51,956 nucleotides of DNA, taken from positions 1 through 51,956 of the forward strand of contig NZ_LAZX01000077.1 in assembly GCF_000980895.1 (NCBI RefSeq), written 5' to 3'. The position numbers were made by a program, and so were the translations under genes. This stretch comes from Sphingomonas sp. Ag1 (GTDB lineage: Bacteria > Pseudomonadota > Alphaproteobacteria > Sphingomonadales > Sphingomonadaceae). Below are positions 17,038 to 28,404 of the stretch, in pieces. A model generated the notes under the pieces. It had not been told where the DNA came from and did no database searches. It saw nothing but the letters and a program-made list of their open reading frames with translations. Each line of letters opens with the position of its first letter. Within the stretch, counting starts at the first letter, position 1.

Positions 17038-18075
17038 TCAGGCCGCGCGCTGTTCCAGCGCCTGCGCCGCCTCGGCCATCAACGACGCGATGATGTCGGC
17101 AAGCGGCTCTTCCTTGGTCACCATGCCGACCGACTGGCCCGCCATCACGCTGCCATGCTCGACATCGCCGTCGATCACCGCCCGGCGCAGCGCACCGGCC
17201 CAATAATGTTCGATCTGCAGCTGCGCCTCGGCCATCGCGACCGCGCCTTCGTCCAGCGCCTGCGCCACTTCGCGCTGCTTGGCGGTGAACAGCTCGCCCC
17301 CGGCATTCTTCAGCGCGCGCACCGGGATCACCGGCAGCCGCGGGTCGATCTGAACGCTCGCCACCGCGTCGCGCGCGGAGGCGCGGATGAAGGCCTGCTT
17401 GAACTTCGGGTGCGCGATCGATTCGGTCGCGCAGACGAAGCGCGTGCCGAGCTGGACGCCAGCCGCGCCCATGTCGAGATAGCCCGCAATCGCCTCGCCG
17501 CGGCCGATGCCGCCGGCGATGAACACCGGCACGTCATTGGCGATCGCCGGCAGGATCTCCTGCGCCAGCACGCTGGTCGACACCGGGCCGATATGCCCGC
17601 CCGCTTCCGATCCCTCGATCACCAGCGCGTCGACGCCCGAACGGATCAGCTTCTTCGCCAGCGCCAGCGTCGGCGCAAAGCAGATCACCTTGGCGCCGCT
17701 CGCCTTGATCGCCTCCAGCGAGCCCTTGGGCGGCAGCCCGCCGGCCAGCACGACGTGCCCGACCTGATGCTTACCGCACACCTCGATCAGCGCCATCAGA
17801 TCGGGGTGCATGGTGATCAGGTTCACGCCGAACGGCTTGTCGGTCAGCGCCTTGGTTGCCGCGATTTCCTTGTCGAGCAGCTCAACCGTCATCGCGCCGC
17901 ACGCGATCACGCCGAAGCCGCCGGCGTTGGACATGGCGGCGACGAGGTTGCGCTCGCTCACCCAGCTCATCGCACCGGCCATGATGGCCACTTCGCTGCC
18001 GAGGAATGCGGCGCCGCGCGCCATGCGGCGGGCGAGACGGGCGGAACCGGAACGGTCAATCGTGGTATCGTTCAT
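17038..18075 (-). CDS. Nitronate monooxygenase/NPD-like FMN enzyme
   Basis: This 345-residue TIM-barrel FMN protein of the 2-nitropropane dioxygenase family shows AIMAGAMSWVSERNLVAAMSNAGGFG at the N-terminus, the catalytic His in IEGSEAGGHIGPVST, and phosphate-binding FIAGGIGRGEAIAGYLDMGAAGVQLGTRF. The family oxidises nitronates or acts as a flavin enoyl reductase (FabK-like); the true substrate is unknown. ATG 18075 is selected. It is divergent from yjbQ with only 38 bases between start codons, so at least one promoter must lie inside a coding region. Confidence 0.88.
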   Translation of the reverse strand: MNDTTIDRSGSARLARRMARGAAFLGSEVAIMAGAMSWVSERNLVAAMSNAGGFGVIACGAMTVELLDKEIAATKALTDKPFGVNLITMHPDLMALIEVCGKHQVGHVVLAGGLPPKGSLEAIKASGAKVICFAPTLALAKKLIRSGVDALVIEGSEAGGHIGPVSTSVLAQEILPAIANDVPVFIAGGIGRGEAIAGYLDMGAAGVQLGTRFVCATESIAHPKFKQAFIRASARDAVASVQIDPRLPVIPVRALKNAGGELFTAKQREVAQALDEGAVAMAEAQLQIEHYWAGALRRAVIDGDVEHGSVMAGQSVGMVTKEEPLADIIASLMAEAAQALEQRAA

Positions 18076-18113
18076 CACCGCGCCGCTACACGGGTCGCGC
18101 GGCGGAGACAAAC

Positions 18114-18530
18114 ATGCGGCAGCACGCCACCGAATTGATTATCACTGCGCCCGGCCAAGGCCTTCACGAATTCACCCGCGATGTCACCACTTGGGTCGCC
18201 TCGACCGGCATCGAACAGGGTCTGCTCACCCTCTTCATCCGCCACACCTCCGCCTCGCTGCTGATCCAGGAAAATGCCGCCCCCGCCGCGCGCCGCGACA
18301 TGGAACGCTACCTCGCCCGAATCGCCCCCGAATCGCGTGACTATGAACATGATGACGAAGGGCCGGACGACATGCCCGCGCACCTCCGCTCCGCGCTCAC
18401 CGCCACCAGCCTCTCGATCCCGGTCTCGAACGGCCGCCCGGTGCTCGGCACATGGCAGGGCATCTACCTCTTCGAACATCGCCACGCGCCGCACCGCCGG
18501 CAGGTCGCGCTTCACCTGATCGGTGAGTGA
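18114..18530 (+). CDS. yjbQ: YjbQ/UPF0047 family protein
   Basis: This 138-residue protein of the UPF0047/YjbQ fold has conserved FIRHTSASLLIQENA, RRDMERYLARIAPE, HDDEGPDDMPAHLRSAL and LGTWQGIYLFEHR. The family shows weak thiamine phosphate synthase activity and three His residues that may bind metal; the physiological role is not settled. Its stop overlaps the GTG start of the kinase gene (18527-18530), suggesting coupling. Confidence 0.9.
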   Translation: MRQHATELIITAPGQGLHEFTRDVTTWVASTGIEQGLLTLFIRHTSASLLIQENAAPAARRDMERYLARIAPESRDYEHDDEGPDDMPAHLRSALTATSLSIPVSNGRPVLGTWQGIYLFEHRHAPHRRQVALHLIGE

Positions 18531-20017
18531 TCGAAATGCTGGGAACGCTGAAAGTCGCCGCCCGCGATCGCGCCCGGCTGGGCGAAGTCGCCGCTGTCAT
18601 GTCGCGCTTCGGCCTCGACGTGCTGCTCGCCCGCCTCGGGGTGGGCAATGCGCAGGAGCAGCCGGAACCCTTCGACCTGCCCGATCGCACCCGCCGCGCG
18701 CTCGAGGCGCTCGGCCCCACCTGGGTGAAGCTCGGCCAGATCATGGCAACCCGCGCGGATATCCTGCCGCCCGAATGGATCGTCGCCTTCGAACAGCTGC
18801 AAAGCTCCGCCCCGCGCCTGCCGTTCGAGGACCTGCGCCCCGCGGTAGAGGCCGCGCTGGGCGAGCCGCCCGAGACGGTCTTCGCCCAGTTCGATCCCGA
18901 GCCGCTCGCCGCCGCCTCGATGGCGCAGGTCCACCGCGCCACGCTGCACGATGGCACCGCCGTGGTGGTCAAGATCCGCCGCCCCGGCATCCGCCCGCGG
19001 ATGGAGGCGGACTTGCGCCTGCTCGGCGAAGTCGCCCGCGTGATGGAGCGCTCGAACGCGGAGGCCCGCCGCTTCGGCGCGACCAAGCTCATCCGCCAGC
19101 TCGGCAGCGCGATCCTTGGCGAACTCGATTTCGCCAATGAGGGCCGCAACGCCGATCTGCTACGCGACGATTTCGCGCGCGACGCCCGCGTCCTCATCCC
19201 GCGCATCCATTGGGATTATACGTCCGAGGCGCTGATCGTGATGGATCACGTCCCCGGCGTGCCGCCGCGCAATGGCCAAATGCTGCGCGAAGCCGGGATC
19301 GACCCCGCCGTGATCGCCGCATCGGGCGCGGACATCGTGCTCCAGATGGCGCTCATCAACGGCCGCTTCCACGGCGATCCGCACCCCGGCAACCTCCTGT
19401 GCCTGCCGGGGGACCGCATCGGCATGATCGACTTCGGCCTCATCGGCCATGTCAGCCCGCGCCGGCGCGAGGAGTTCATCGCCTTCGTCCAGGCGCTGGT
19501 GACCGACGATCCCGCACTCCTCGCCGAAACGCTCGCGCGCTGGGCGGAGCTGGAACATCAGGTCCCCCGCTTCATGCCGATCGCGGAGGGGCTGGTGATC
19601 CGCCACGGCCGCCGTCTGGTGCTGGCCGATCTCGTCGCGGACCTGTTCGGCACACTGCGCGAGGAGAAGCTCGCCTTCCCGCCCGATCTTCTGCTGCTGT
19701 TCAAGGCCCTGATCACGCTCGACGGCGTGCTCGGCGCGATCGAGCCGAACTTCGATCTCGCCGCCGCGATGCGCCGCGCCAGCGGGCGGCTGGTGATGGA
19801 GCGGCTGTCGCCCGAACGCTGGTCACGCCGTGCCGCCGCCGTCGCGCTGGAGGTGGATCGCCTGGGCGACGATCTCCCGCGCCTGATCCGCGCACTCGTC
19901 CGCCGCGCGGAGGCGCCCCCCGCGCCGGCCCCGGCTCAACCGTTCGACAGTCGGGTCCTCGAGGCCGCGCTGATCGTCGCCGCGCTCATCATCGCGGCGG
20001 CGATCATGCTGACCTAG
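18527..20017 (+). CDS. ABC1/UbiB family atypical kinase
   Basis: This 496-residue protein carries the UbiB signatures: KxGQ motif in WVKLGQIMATRADILP (about 68-83), Ala-rich loop AAASMAQVHRA instead of a Gly-rich loop, VVKIRRPG, catalytic GRFHGDPHPGNLL and MIDFGLIGH. A C-terminal transmembrane helix (ALIVAALIIAAAIML) anchors it. The family is an ATPase/kinase required for ubiquinone synthesis or lipid movement. It starts with GTG in a GTGA overlap with yjbQ; an ATG three codons later is possible. Since ubiE is not adjacent, ubiB itself is not asserted. Confidence 0.88.
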   Translation: MIEMLGTLKVAARDRARLGEVAAVMSRFGLDVLLARLGVGNAQEQPEPFDLPDRTRRALEALGPTWVKLGQIMATRADILPPEWIVAFEQLQSSAPRLPFEDLRPAVEAALGEPPETVFAQFDPEPLAAASMAQVHRATLHDGTAVVVKIRRPGIRPRMEADLRLLGEVARVMERSNAEARRFGATKLIRQLGSAILGELDFANEGRNADLLRDDFARDARVLIPRIHWDYTSEALIVMDHVPGVPPRNGQMLREAGIDPAVIAASGADIVLQMALINGRFHGDPHPGNLLCLPGDRIGMIDFGLIGHVSPRRREEFIAFVQALVTDDPALLAETLARWAELEHQVPRFMPIAEGLVIRHGRRLVLADLVADLFGTLREEKLAFPPDLLLLFKALITLDGVLGAIEPNFDLAAAMRRASGRLVMERLSPERWSRRAAAVALEVDRLGDDLPRLIRALVRRAEAPPAPAPAQPFDSRVLEAALIVAALIIAAAIMLT

Positions 20018-20035
20018 CGGCCCGGGCGGCGGGGT

Positions 20036-21292
20036 TCAGGCGGCCTCTTCGGCGTCCAGGCCATAGGCGGTGTGCAGCACGCGCACCGCCAGCTCGGTCT
20101 CGTCCTCATGGATCAGCACGCTGACCTTGATCTCGCTGGTCGAGATCGCCTGGATGTTGATCCCGCGCGCGCCCAGCGTCGAGAACATCGTGCTCGCCAC
20201 GCCCGCATGGCTGCGCATGCCAACGCCGACGACGCTGATCTTCGCCACGCGCGTATCGTGCACAAGCTCCTTGAAGCCGATCGTCTCCCGCGCCTGGTTC
20301 AGCGTCTCGATCGATCGCGCGAGATCCGCCGAGGGCACCGTGAACGTCACGTCGGTCGAGCCCGAACCATGGGCGATATTCTGGATGATCATGTCGACGT
20401 TGATGTTCGCCGCGGCGAGCGGCTCGAAGATCGCCGAGACCGAGCCCGGCTTGTCCGGAACCGCGGTCAGCGTGATCTTCGCTTCGTTCTTGTCGTGCGC
20501 GATGCCGGTGATCAGCTGGCGTTCCACGTCTTCAACCTCCTCTTCGCCCACGATCATCGTGCCGGGCAGTGTATCCGCCATCGGGGCATCGTCGCCGGTG
20601 AACGACGAGAGCACCTGGATGCGGACATTCTCCTTCATCGCCAGGCCCACCGACCGCGTCTGCAGCACCTTGGCGCCGACGCTGGCGAGCTCCAGCATTT
20701 CCTCATACGTCACCTTGGCGAGCTTGCGCGCGCGCGGCACGATCCTGGGGTCGGTGGTATAGACGCCGTCGACGTCGGTGTAGATGTCGCAGCGATCGGC
20801 CTTGATCGCCGCCGCCACCGCCACTGCCGACGTGTCGGAGCCACCGCGCCCCAGCGTCGTCACGCGGCCGTTATGCACGCCCTGGAAACCCGGGATCACC
20901 GCCACTTCGCCCGCGCCCATGCTGGCCAGCAGCGCCTCGGAATCAATCGATTCGATCCGCGCCTTGGCGAAGGCGCCTGAGGTGTTCACCGGCAGCTGCC
21001 AGCCAAGCCAGGAACGCGCCGGCACGCCGATCGCCTGCAGCGCAATCGCCAGCAGCCCGCTGGTGATCTGCTCGCCCGCGGAAACGACGACGTCATACTC
21101 CTTGGGATCGTATAGCGCGCTCGCCTCGCGGCAGAAATTCACCAGCCGGTCAGTCTCGCCCGCCATCGCGGAAACCACTACCGCGACCTCGTTGCCGGCC
21201 GCCGCCTCGCGTTTCACCCGCGCCGCGACCGAGCGAATCCGCTCGATCCCCGCCATCGAGGTGCCGCCGAATTTCATGACGATGCGGGCCAC
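20036..21292 (-). CDS. lysC: Aspartate kinase
   Basis: This 418-residue enzyme phosphorylates aspartate in the first step toward Lys, Met, Thr and diaminopimelate. The kinase part starts ARIVMKFGGTSMAG and has VVSAGEQITSGLL and GRGGSDTSAVAVAAA; the C-terminus has two ACT domains (ITLTAVPDKPGSVSAIFE; ISVVGVGMRSHAGVASTMF) for feedback control. The start is a GTG at 21292, since upstream codons run into ubiG on the other strand. It is divergent from ubiG, a common alphaproteobacterial arrangement. Confidence 0.95.
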   Translation of the reverse strand: MARIVMKFGGTSMAGIERIRSVAARVKREAAAGNEVAVVVSAMAGETDRLVNFCREASALYDPKEYDVVVSAGEQITSGLLAIALQAIGVPARSWLGWQLPVNTSGAFAKARIESIDSEALLASMGAGEVAVIPGFQGVHNGRVTTLGRGGSDTSAVAVAAAIKADRCDIYTDVDGVYTTDPRIVPRARKLAKVTYEEMLELASVGAKVLQTRSVGLAMKENVRIQVLSSFTGDDAPMADTLPGTMIVGEEEVEDVERQLITGIAHDKNEAKITLTAVPDKPGSVSAIFEPLAAANINVDMIIQNIAHGSGSTDVTFTVPSADLARSIETLNQARETIGFKELVHDTRVAKISVVGVGMRSHAGVASTMFSTLGARGINIQAISTSEIKVSVLIHEDETELAVRVLHTAYGLDAEEAA

Positions 21293-21344
21293 GGGATACT
21301 CTCGGGTGCTTGGGGAAAACAGGCGCGCCTGATAGGAAAGGCCC

Positions 21345-22124
21345 ATGGCCGACGCAACTGTAACAACCGATACTGCACCCTCCCCCCTCGGAAGCGACGG
21401 CAGCGGCCACTCCAGCATTGTCGCGCGCGAGGCGGCGCATTTCGGCGCGATGGCCAGTGAATGGTGGGATCCGCGCGGCTCATCCGCGATGCTTCACCGG
21501 CTCAATCCCGTGCGCCTGCGCTACATCCGCGAACAGGCCGACCGGCATTTCGATCTCGATCCCGCCAGCTTCACGCCGCTCGCGGGAAAGAGCGTGCTCG
21601 ATGTCGGCTGCGGCGCCGGCCTGCTCGCCGAACCGCTCAAGCGGCTGGGCGGCGCAGTCACCGCGATCGATGCCGCGGTGGAGAATATCGCCGTCGCGCG
21701 CGATCACGCTGCGCAGAGCGGGCTGGTGATCGACTACCGCGCTGGCGGCGTGGAGGCCGTGGAGGGCGAGCAGTTCGATCTCGTCACCTGCATGGAGGTG
21801 ATCGAGCATGTCGCCGATCCGGCGGCCTTCGTCGCAGGGCTGGCGGGCGCGGTCGCAGATGGCGGCCTGCTGATCATGTCGACCCCCAATCGCACGCCCG
21901 TGTCGCGCCTCGCGATGATCACGCTGGCCGAGGGCACCGGCCGCATCCCGCGCGGCACGCATGATTGGGACAAGTTCATCACGCCGGAGGAACTGGGCGA
22001 GATGCTCGCCGCCGTCGGCTTCACGGTGCGCGACACGCGCGGCATCGCCTTTTCGCCGACCAGCGGCTTCACCCTCTCCGACTCGCTGACGCTGAACTAC
22101 CTCGTCACCGCGACCCGCACATAA
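21345..22124 (+). CDS. ubiG: Ubiquinone biosynthesis O-methyltransferase UbiG
   Basis: This 259-residue SAM-dependent methyltransferase has EAAHFGAMASEWWDP near residues 29-43, SAM motif I VLDVGCGAGLLAEPL (about 84-98), FDLVTCMEVIEHV and GTHDWDKFITPEEL. It methylates the ring hydroxyls of ubiquinone precursors at two steps. Start ATG 21345 is preceded by TAGGAAAGG. The 52-base space to lysC must hold both promoters. Confidence 0.95.
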   Translation: MADATVTTDTAPSPLGSDGSGHSSIVAREAAHFGAMASEWWDPRGSSAMLHRLNPVRLRYIREQADRHFDLDPASFTPLAGKSVLDVGCGAGLLAEPLKRLGGAVTAIDAAVENIAVARDHAAQSGLVIDYRAGGVEAVEGEQFDLVTCMEVIEHVADPAAFVAGLAGAVADGGLLIMSTPNRTPVSRLAMITLAEGTGRIPRGTHDWDKFITPEELGEMLAAVGFTVRDTRGIAFSPTSGFTLSDSLTLNYLVTATRT

Positions 22125-22134
22125 CATCCGCCCC

Positions 22135-22166
22135 GGTCGTCACCCGGCAGGTACCGGATGACGACC
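22135..22166. terminator. Hairpin terminator between ubiG and the class II aldolase gene
   Basis: GGTCGTCACCCGG and CCGGATGACGACC form a 13-base stem with one mismatch around CAGGTA. It sits between convergent gene ends (22124 and 22175). No T run is present, so it may act as a weak or Rho-assisted stop. Confidence 0.65.
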
Positions 22167-22174
22167 GCGCGGCC

Positions 22175-22948
22175 TCAGTTGCGGAAGCTGGGATCAATCC
22201 GGTCGAGCTTGCGCAGCAGCGCCGGCCACGCCAGCTTCTCGGCCAGCTTGCCCATGCCGGTCGGCGCGCTCTGCCCGGCAACCTTCTCCTCCACGCCCTG
22301 CGGCGGGTTGTTGAGGTTCTCGCGCCCGGCCGACAGCATCAGCACCTGCGCCTCGCACGCCCGCTCTAGGAAATAGAGCCGCAGGAAGCAGGATGCGACG
22401 CTGTCGCCCACCGCCAGCGTTCCATGATTGCGCAGGATCATCGCATGCTTGTCGCCAATGTCCGCGACCAGCCGCTCGCGCTCGTCGAGGTCGGTCGCGA
22501 TGCCCTCATAGTCGTGATAGGCGACATTGTGCTGCGCGATCATCGCCGTCTGGGTGTGCGGCAGCAGGCCGAATTCCATCGCCGAGACTGCCTGGCCATG
22601 CGGGGTGTGAAGATGCATCACCGCGGCGGCATCCTCGCGTGCCATGTGGATCGCCGAGTGGATCGTAAAGCCCGCCGGGTTCACCGGATGATCGGTATGG
22701 CCGACCGGATTGCCCTCGACATCGATCTTCACGAGGCTCGACGCGGTGATCTCCTCGAACATCATGTCATAGGGGTTGATCAGGAAGTGATGCTCCGGCC
22801 CGGGCACGCGCGCCGACAGGTGCGTGAAGATCAGGTCATCCCAGCCGTACAGCGCGACGAGGCGGTACGCCGCGGCCAGATCAACCCGCGCCTCCCACTC
22901 ACCGGGGGCATATTGGTTGGTGTTGTCGACCGGCGCCAGCGTGGCCAT
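22175..22948 (-). CDS. Class II aldolase/adducin family protein
   Basis: This 257-residue protein has the class II aldolase domain: metal ligands in MHLHTPHGQAVSA (His-x-His) and ILRNHGTLAVG, with HSAIHMAREDAAAV before them and FTHLSARVPG near the N-terminus. Members cleave or epimerise sugar phosphates or have non-enzymatic roles; this branch (about 260 residues) has no known substrate. Start ATG 22948 follows GAAGGAGAGTTT. The zinc alcohol dehydrogenase lies just upstream in the same direction with 40 bases between. Confidence 0.88.
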   Translation of the reverse strand: MATLAPVDNTNQYAPGEWEARVDLAAAYRLVALYGWDDLIFTHLSARVPGPEHHFLINPYDMMFEEITASSLVKIDVEGNPVGHTDHPVNPAGFTIHSAIHMAREDAAAVMHLHTPHGQAVSAMEFGLLPHTQTAMIAQHNVAYHDYEGIATDLDERERLVADIGDKHAMILRNHGTLAVGDSVASCFLRLYFLERACEAQVLMLSAGRENLNNPPQGVEEKVAGQSAPTGMGKLAEKLAWPALLRKLDRIDPSFRN

Positions 22949-22988
22949 GGCAAACTCTCCTTCGTTCGATTTACCCACGACTATAGCC

Positions 22989-24023
22989 TCACTCCGGCGT
23001 CATCACCACCTTCAGCGCTTCGCGCCGGTCGAGGATGGCGTAGGCCTCGGCGCCTTTTGACAGCGGCAGCCGGTGCGAGATGTAGCGTTCGGGCCTGAGC
23101 TGCCCCTTCTGCACCATCGGGATCAGCTCCTGCCACCAGTGCGGCACGGAACAGGTGCCGGTGCGGAACGTCAGCCCGCTGGCGAAGGCGCGCTCCATCG
23201 GAAACGGAAAGCGCCGCGTCTGGTTGACGCCAAGGCACGACACGGTGCCCCATTTCCCCACCAGCCGGAGCGACAGGTCGATCGTCGCATCCGCCCCCAC
23301 CGCCTCGACGACGCTGCTGCACATCCGCCCCTTCGTATCCTCGCGGATGAACGGCACCGCCTCGGCCGGATCGACGCCGATCGCGCCCAGCCCCTCGGCG
23401 ATCGCGCGGCGCCCGGGCACCAGGTCGATCGCATAGACCCGCCCCGCCCCCATCGCCACACAGCCCTCTACAGCCATCAGTCCAATCGGGCCCAGCCCCA
23501 CCACCGCGACGCTCGCGCCCGGCTTGATGTCGGCATTGCGCACCGCCATCCAGCTCGTCGGCAGCGCATCGGTCAGCATCAGCGCCTGTTCGTCGGTGAT
23601 ACCCTCCGGAATGCGCCGCGCGTTGACGTCGCCCGCCGGCACCCGCACCGCTTCCGCCTGGCTACCCTGCAGCGCCGCGGACAGCCCGTAGCAGCCGGAG
23701 CCATTGTTCTCGCACTCATGCACCCGGCCCATCAGGCACCCGGGACACGCGCCGCAGCCGACCGCGGCCGAAATCATCACTCGGTCGCCTGACTTCAGGG
23801 TGCGCACCGCGCGGCCGGTCTCGACCACTTCGCCCACCGCCTCATGCCCGACGCAAAAGCCCGTATCCTCTGAAAAGCCGTGGCCGTGATAGATGTGAAG
23901 GTCGCTGCCGCAGATCGCGCAATGCTTCACCCGGACCAGCACATCACGGTCGTCCTGCAACGCTGCGTCCTCTGTCGATCCGTATTGGATGTCGCGCGCG
24001 CCGAAATACCGCAAAGCCTTCAT
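22989..24023 (-). CDS. Zinc-dependent alcohol dehydrogenase family protein
   Basis: This 344-residue MDR enzyme has a catalytic zinc site CAICGSDLHIYHG and GHEAVGEVVE, a four-Cys structural zinc site GCGACPGCLMGRVHEC, and NAD(P) motif VVGLGPIGLMAVEG near residue 175. It resembles threonine dehydrogenase-type and formaldehyde dehydrogenase-like MDRs; the substrate is unknown. Start ATG 24023 has GGGAGCGG before it. It probably shares a transcript with the aldolase-like gene downstream, which suggests a shared aldehyde or sugar path (inference). Confidence 0.9.
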   Translation of the reverse strand: MKALRYFGARDIQYGSTEDAALQDDRDVLVRVKHCAICGSDLHIYHGHGFSEDTGFCVGHEAVGEVVETGRAVRTLKSGDRVMISAAVGCGACPGCLMGRVHECENNGSGCYGLSAALQGSQAEAVRVPAGDVNARRIPEGITDEQALMLTDALPTSWMAVRNADIKPGASVAVVGLGPIGLMAVEGCVAMGAGRVYAIDLVPGRRAIAEGLGAIGVDPAEAVPFIREDTKGRMCSSVVEAVGADATIDLSLRLVGKWGTVSCLGVNQTRRFPFPMERAFASGLTFRTGTCSVPHWWQELIPMVQKGQLRPERYISHRLPLSKGAEAYAILDRREALKVVMTPE

Positions 24024-24203
24024 GATCCGCTCCCGTGTCACTTTGCCTACAGGGGAAGCGCAAACGCCAGGCAGGCGTCAACTGTCCTTCGGAAATCCCG
24101 GATACCCGCGGCGGAGTTCGCCTCCGATGACAACAAGGAAGTCGGGAAGATGCCGGCTAGACATGCGCCTATGGACGCGCCCGCCGCGCGTCGCCATCTT
24201 TCG

Positions 24204-24230
24204 CTTGATCGCTCTCTTGTGTTGCTAATC
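24204..24230 (+). promoter_or_regulatory. Heat-shock (RpoH-type) promoter candidate of clpB
   Basis: CTTG at 24204-24207 and CTAAT at 24225 are separated by 17 bases, close to the alphaproteobacterial RpoH consensus CTTG-N17/18-CYTAT. It lies about 40 bases upstream of clpB, a classic RpoH target. The -10 match is imperfect. Confidence 0.5.
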
Positions 24231-24238
24231 GGCAACAC
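24219..24238. promoter_or_regulatory. Palindrome GTGTTGC-N6-GCAACAC overlapping the clpB promoter
   Basis: This is a perfect 7-base inverted repeat around TAATCG, with the same arms and spacing as 12401-12420 upstream of the OMP gene. It spans the proposed -10 region 31-50 bases upstream of the clpB start, a good place for a repressor. It differs from the CIRCE element of HrcA. Confidence 0.55.
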
Positions 24239-24268
24239 CACATGATGCTCGAAGGAAACAGGAACACC

Positions 24269-26848
<2,580 letters not shown>

Positions 26849-26858
26849 CCCGCAACCA

Positions 26859-26886
26859 GGGAGGGCGCGCCCACGCCCTCCCCTTT
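26859..26886 (+). terminator. Hairpin terminator after clpB
   Basis: GGGAGGGC (26859-26866) and GCCCTCCC (26875-26882) form a perfect 8-base stem followed by CTTTA. It lies 10 bases after the clpB stop and just before the convergent phosphatase stop. Confidence 0.75.
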
Positions 26887-26891
26887 ACCGC

Positions 26892-27752
<861 letters not shown>

Positions 27753-27815
27753 GGCGCAGCCCTATCGCGCCCCGCACGGCCGCGCTAGAACCGGCGCACC
27801 AACGGGAGATACCCT

Positions 27816-28355
27816 GTGCGCCACGTCCTTGCCCTTGCAGCCGCTTTTTCCCTTACGCTCGCCGCTCCCGCCGGGGCGACGCTGGCGGTGGGCGCAAAGG
27901 CGCCCGATTTCACCACCCGCGGCGCGATCGCGGGCAAGGTGGTGAACGTCAATCTCGCCCGCCAGCTGAAGAACGGGCCGGTCGTGCTCTACTTCTTCCC
28001 CGCGGCCTTCACCGCCGGCTGCAATGCGGAGGCGCGCGCCTTTGCCGAGAATATCGACAAGTTCCGCGCCGCGGGGGCGACGGTGATCGGCATGTCCGCC
28101 GATTCGGTCGAGGATCTCACCAAGTTTTCCGCCGCCGAATGCGCCGGCCGCTTCGCAGTGGCCAGTGCGGGACCGCGCGTCGTCAGCGGCTATGATGTGG
28201 CGCTCGGCCGGCAGGTGAAGGGCCGCGATGCCACCCGCCGCACCAGCTACGTCATCGATCGCACCGGCCGCATCGCCTTTGTCCATGACGACATGTCCGC
28301 CGAGCGTCACGTTGCCCTTACCCTCGACGCCGTTCGCCGGCTCGCAAAGTCGTAA
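27816..28355 (+). CDS. Exported peroxiredoxin (BCP/AhpC-TSA family)
   Basis: This 179-residue protein has a Sec signal peptide (VLALAAAFSLTLAAPAGATL) and a thioredoxin-fold domain with VGAKAPDFTTRG, YFFPAAFTAGCNAEARAF holding the peroxidatic Cys, and TSYVIDRTGRIAFVHDDMS. The Cys that follows five residues after the peroxidatic one in BCP enzymes is absent; another Cys is in AAECAGRF. It would reduce peroxides in the periplasm. It starts with GTG at 27816 after ACGGGAGATAC. Confidence 0.87.
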   Translation: MRHVLALAAAFSLTLAAPAGATLAVGAKAPDFTTRGAIAGKVVNVNLARQLKNGPVVLYFFPAAFTAGCNAEARAFAENIDKFRAAGATVIGMSADSVEDLTKFSAAECAGRFAVASAGPRVVSGYDVALGRQVKGRDATRRTSYVIDRTGRIAFVHDDMSAERHVALTLDAVRRLAKS

Positions 28356-28404
28356 CAATCGCAACGCTATCTTAGCGATTTCGCGCTAGCTCAGGACACC
28401 GCCC

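Noticed and set aside
24219..24238. CIRCE/HrcA element before clpB
   Set aside because: CIRCE is TTAGCACTC-N9-GAGTGCTAA; arms and spacer differ.
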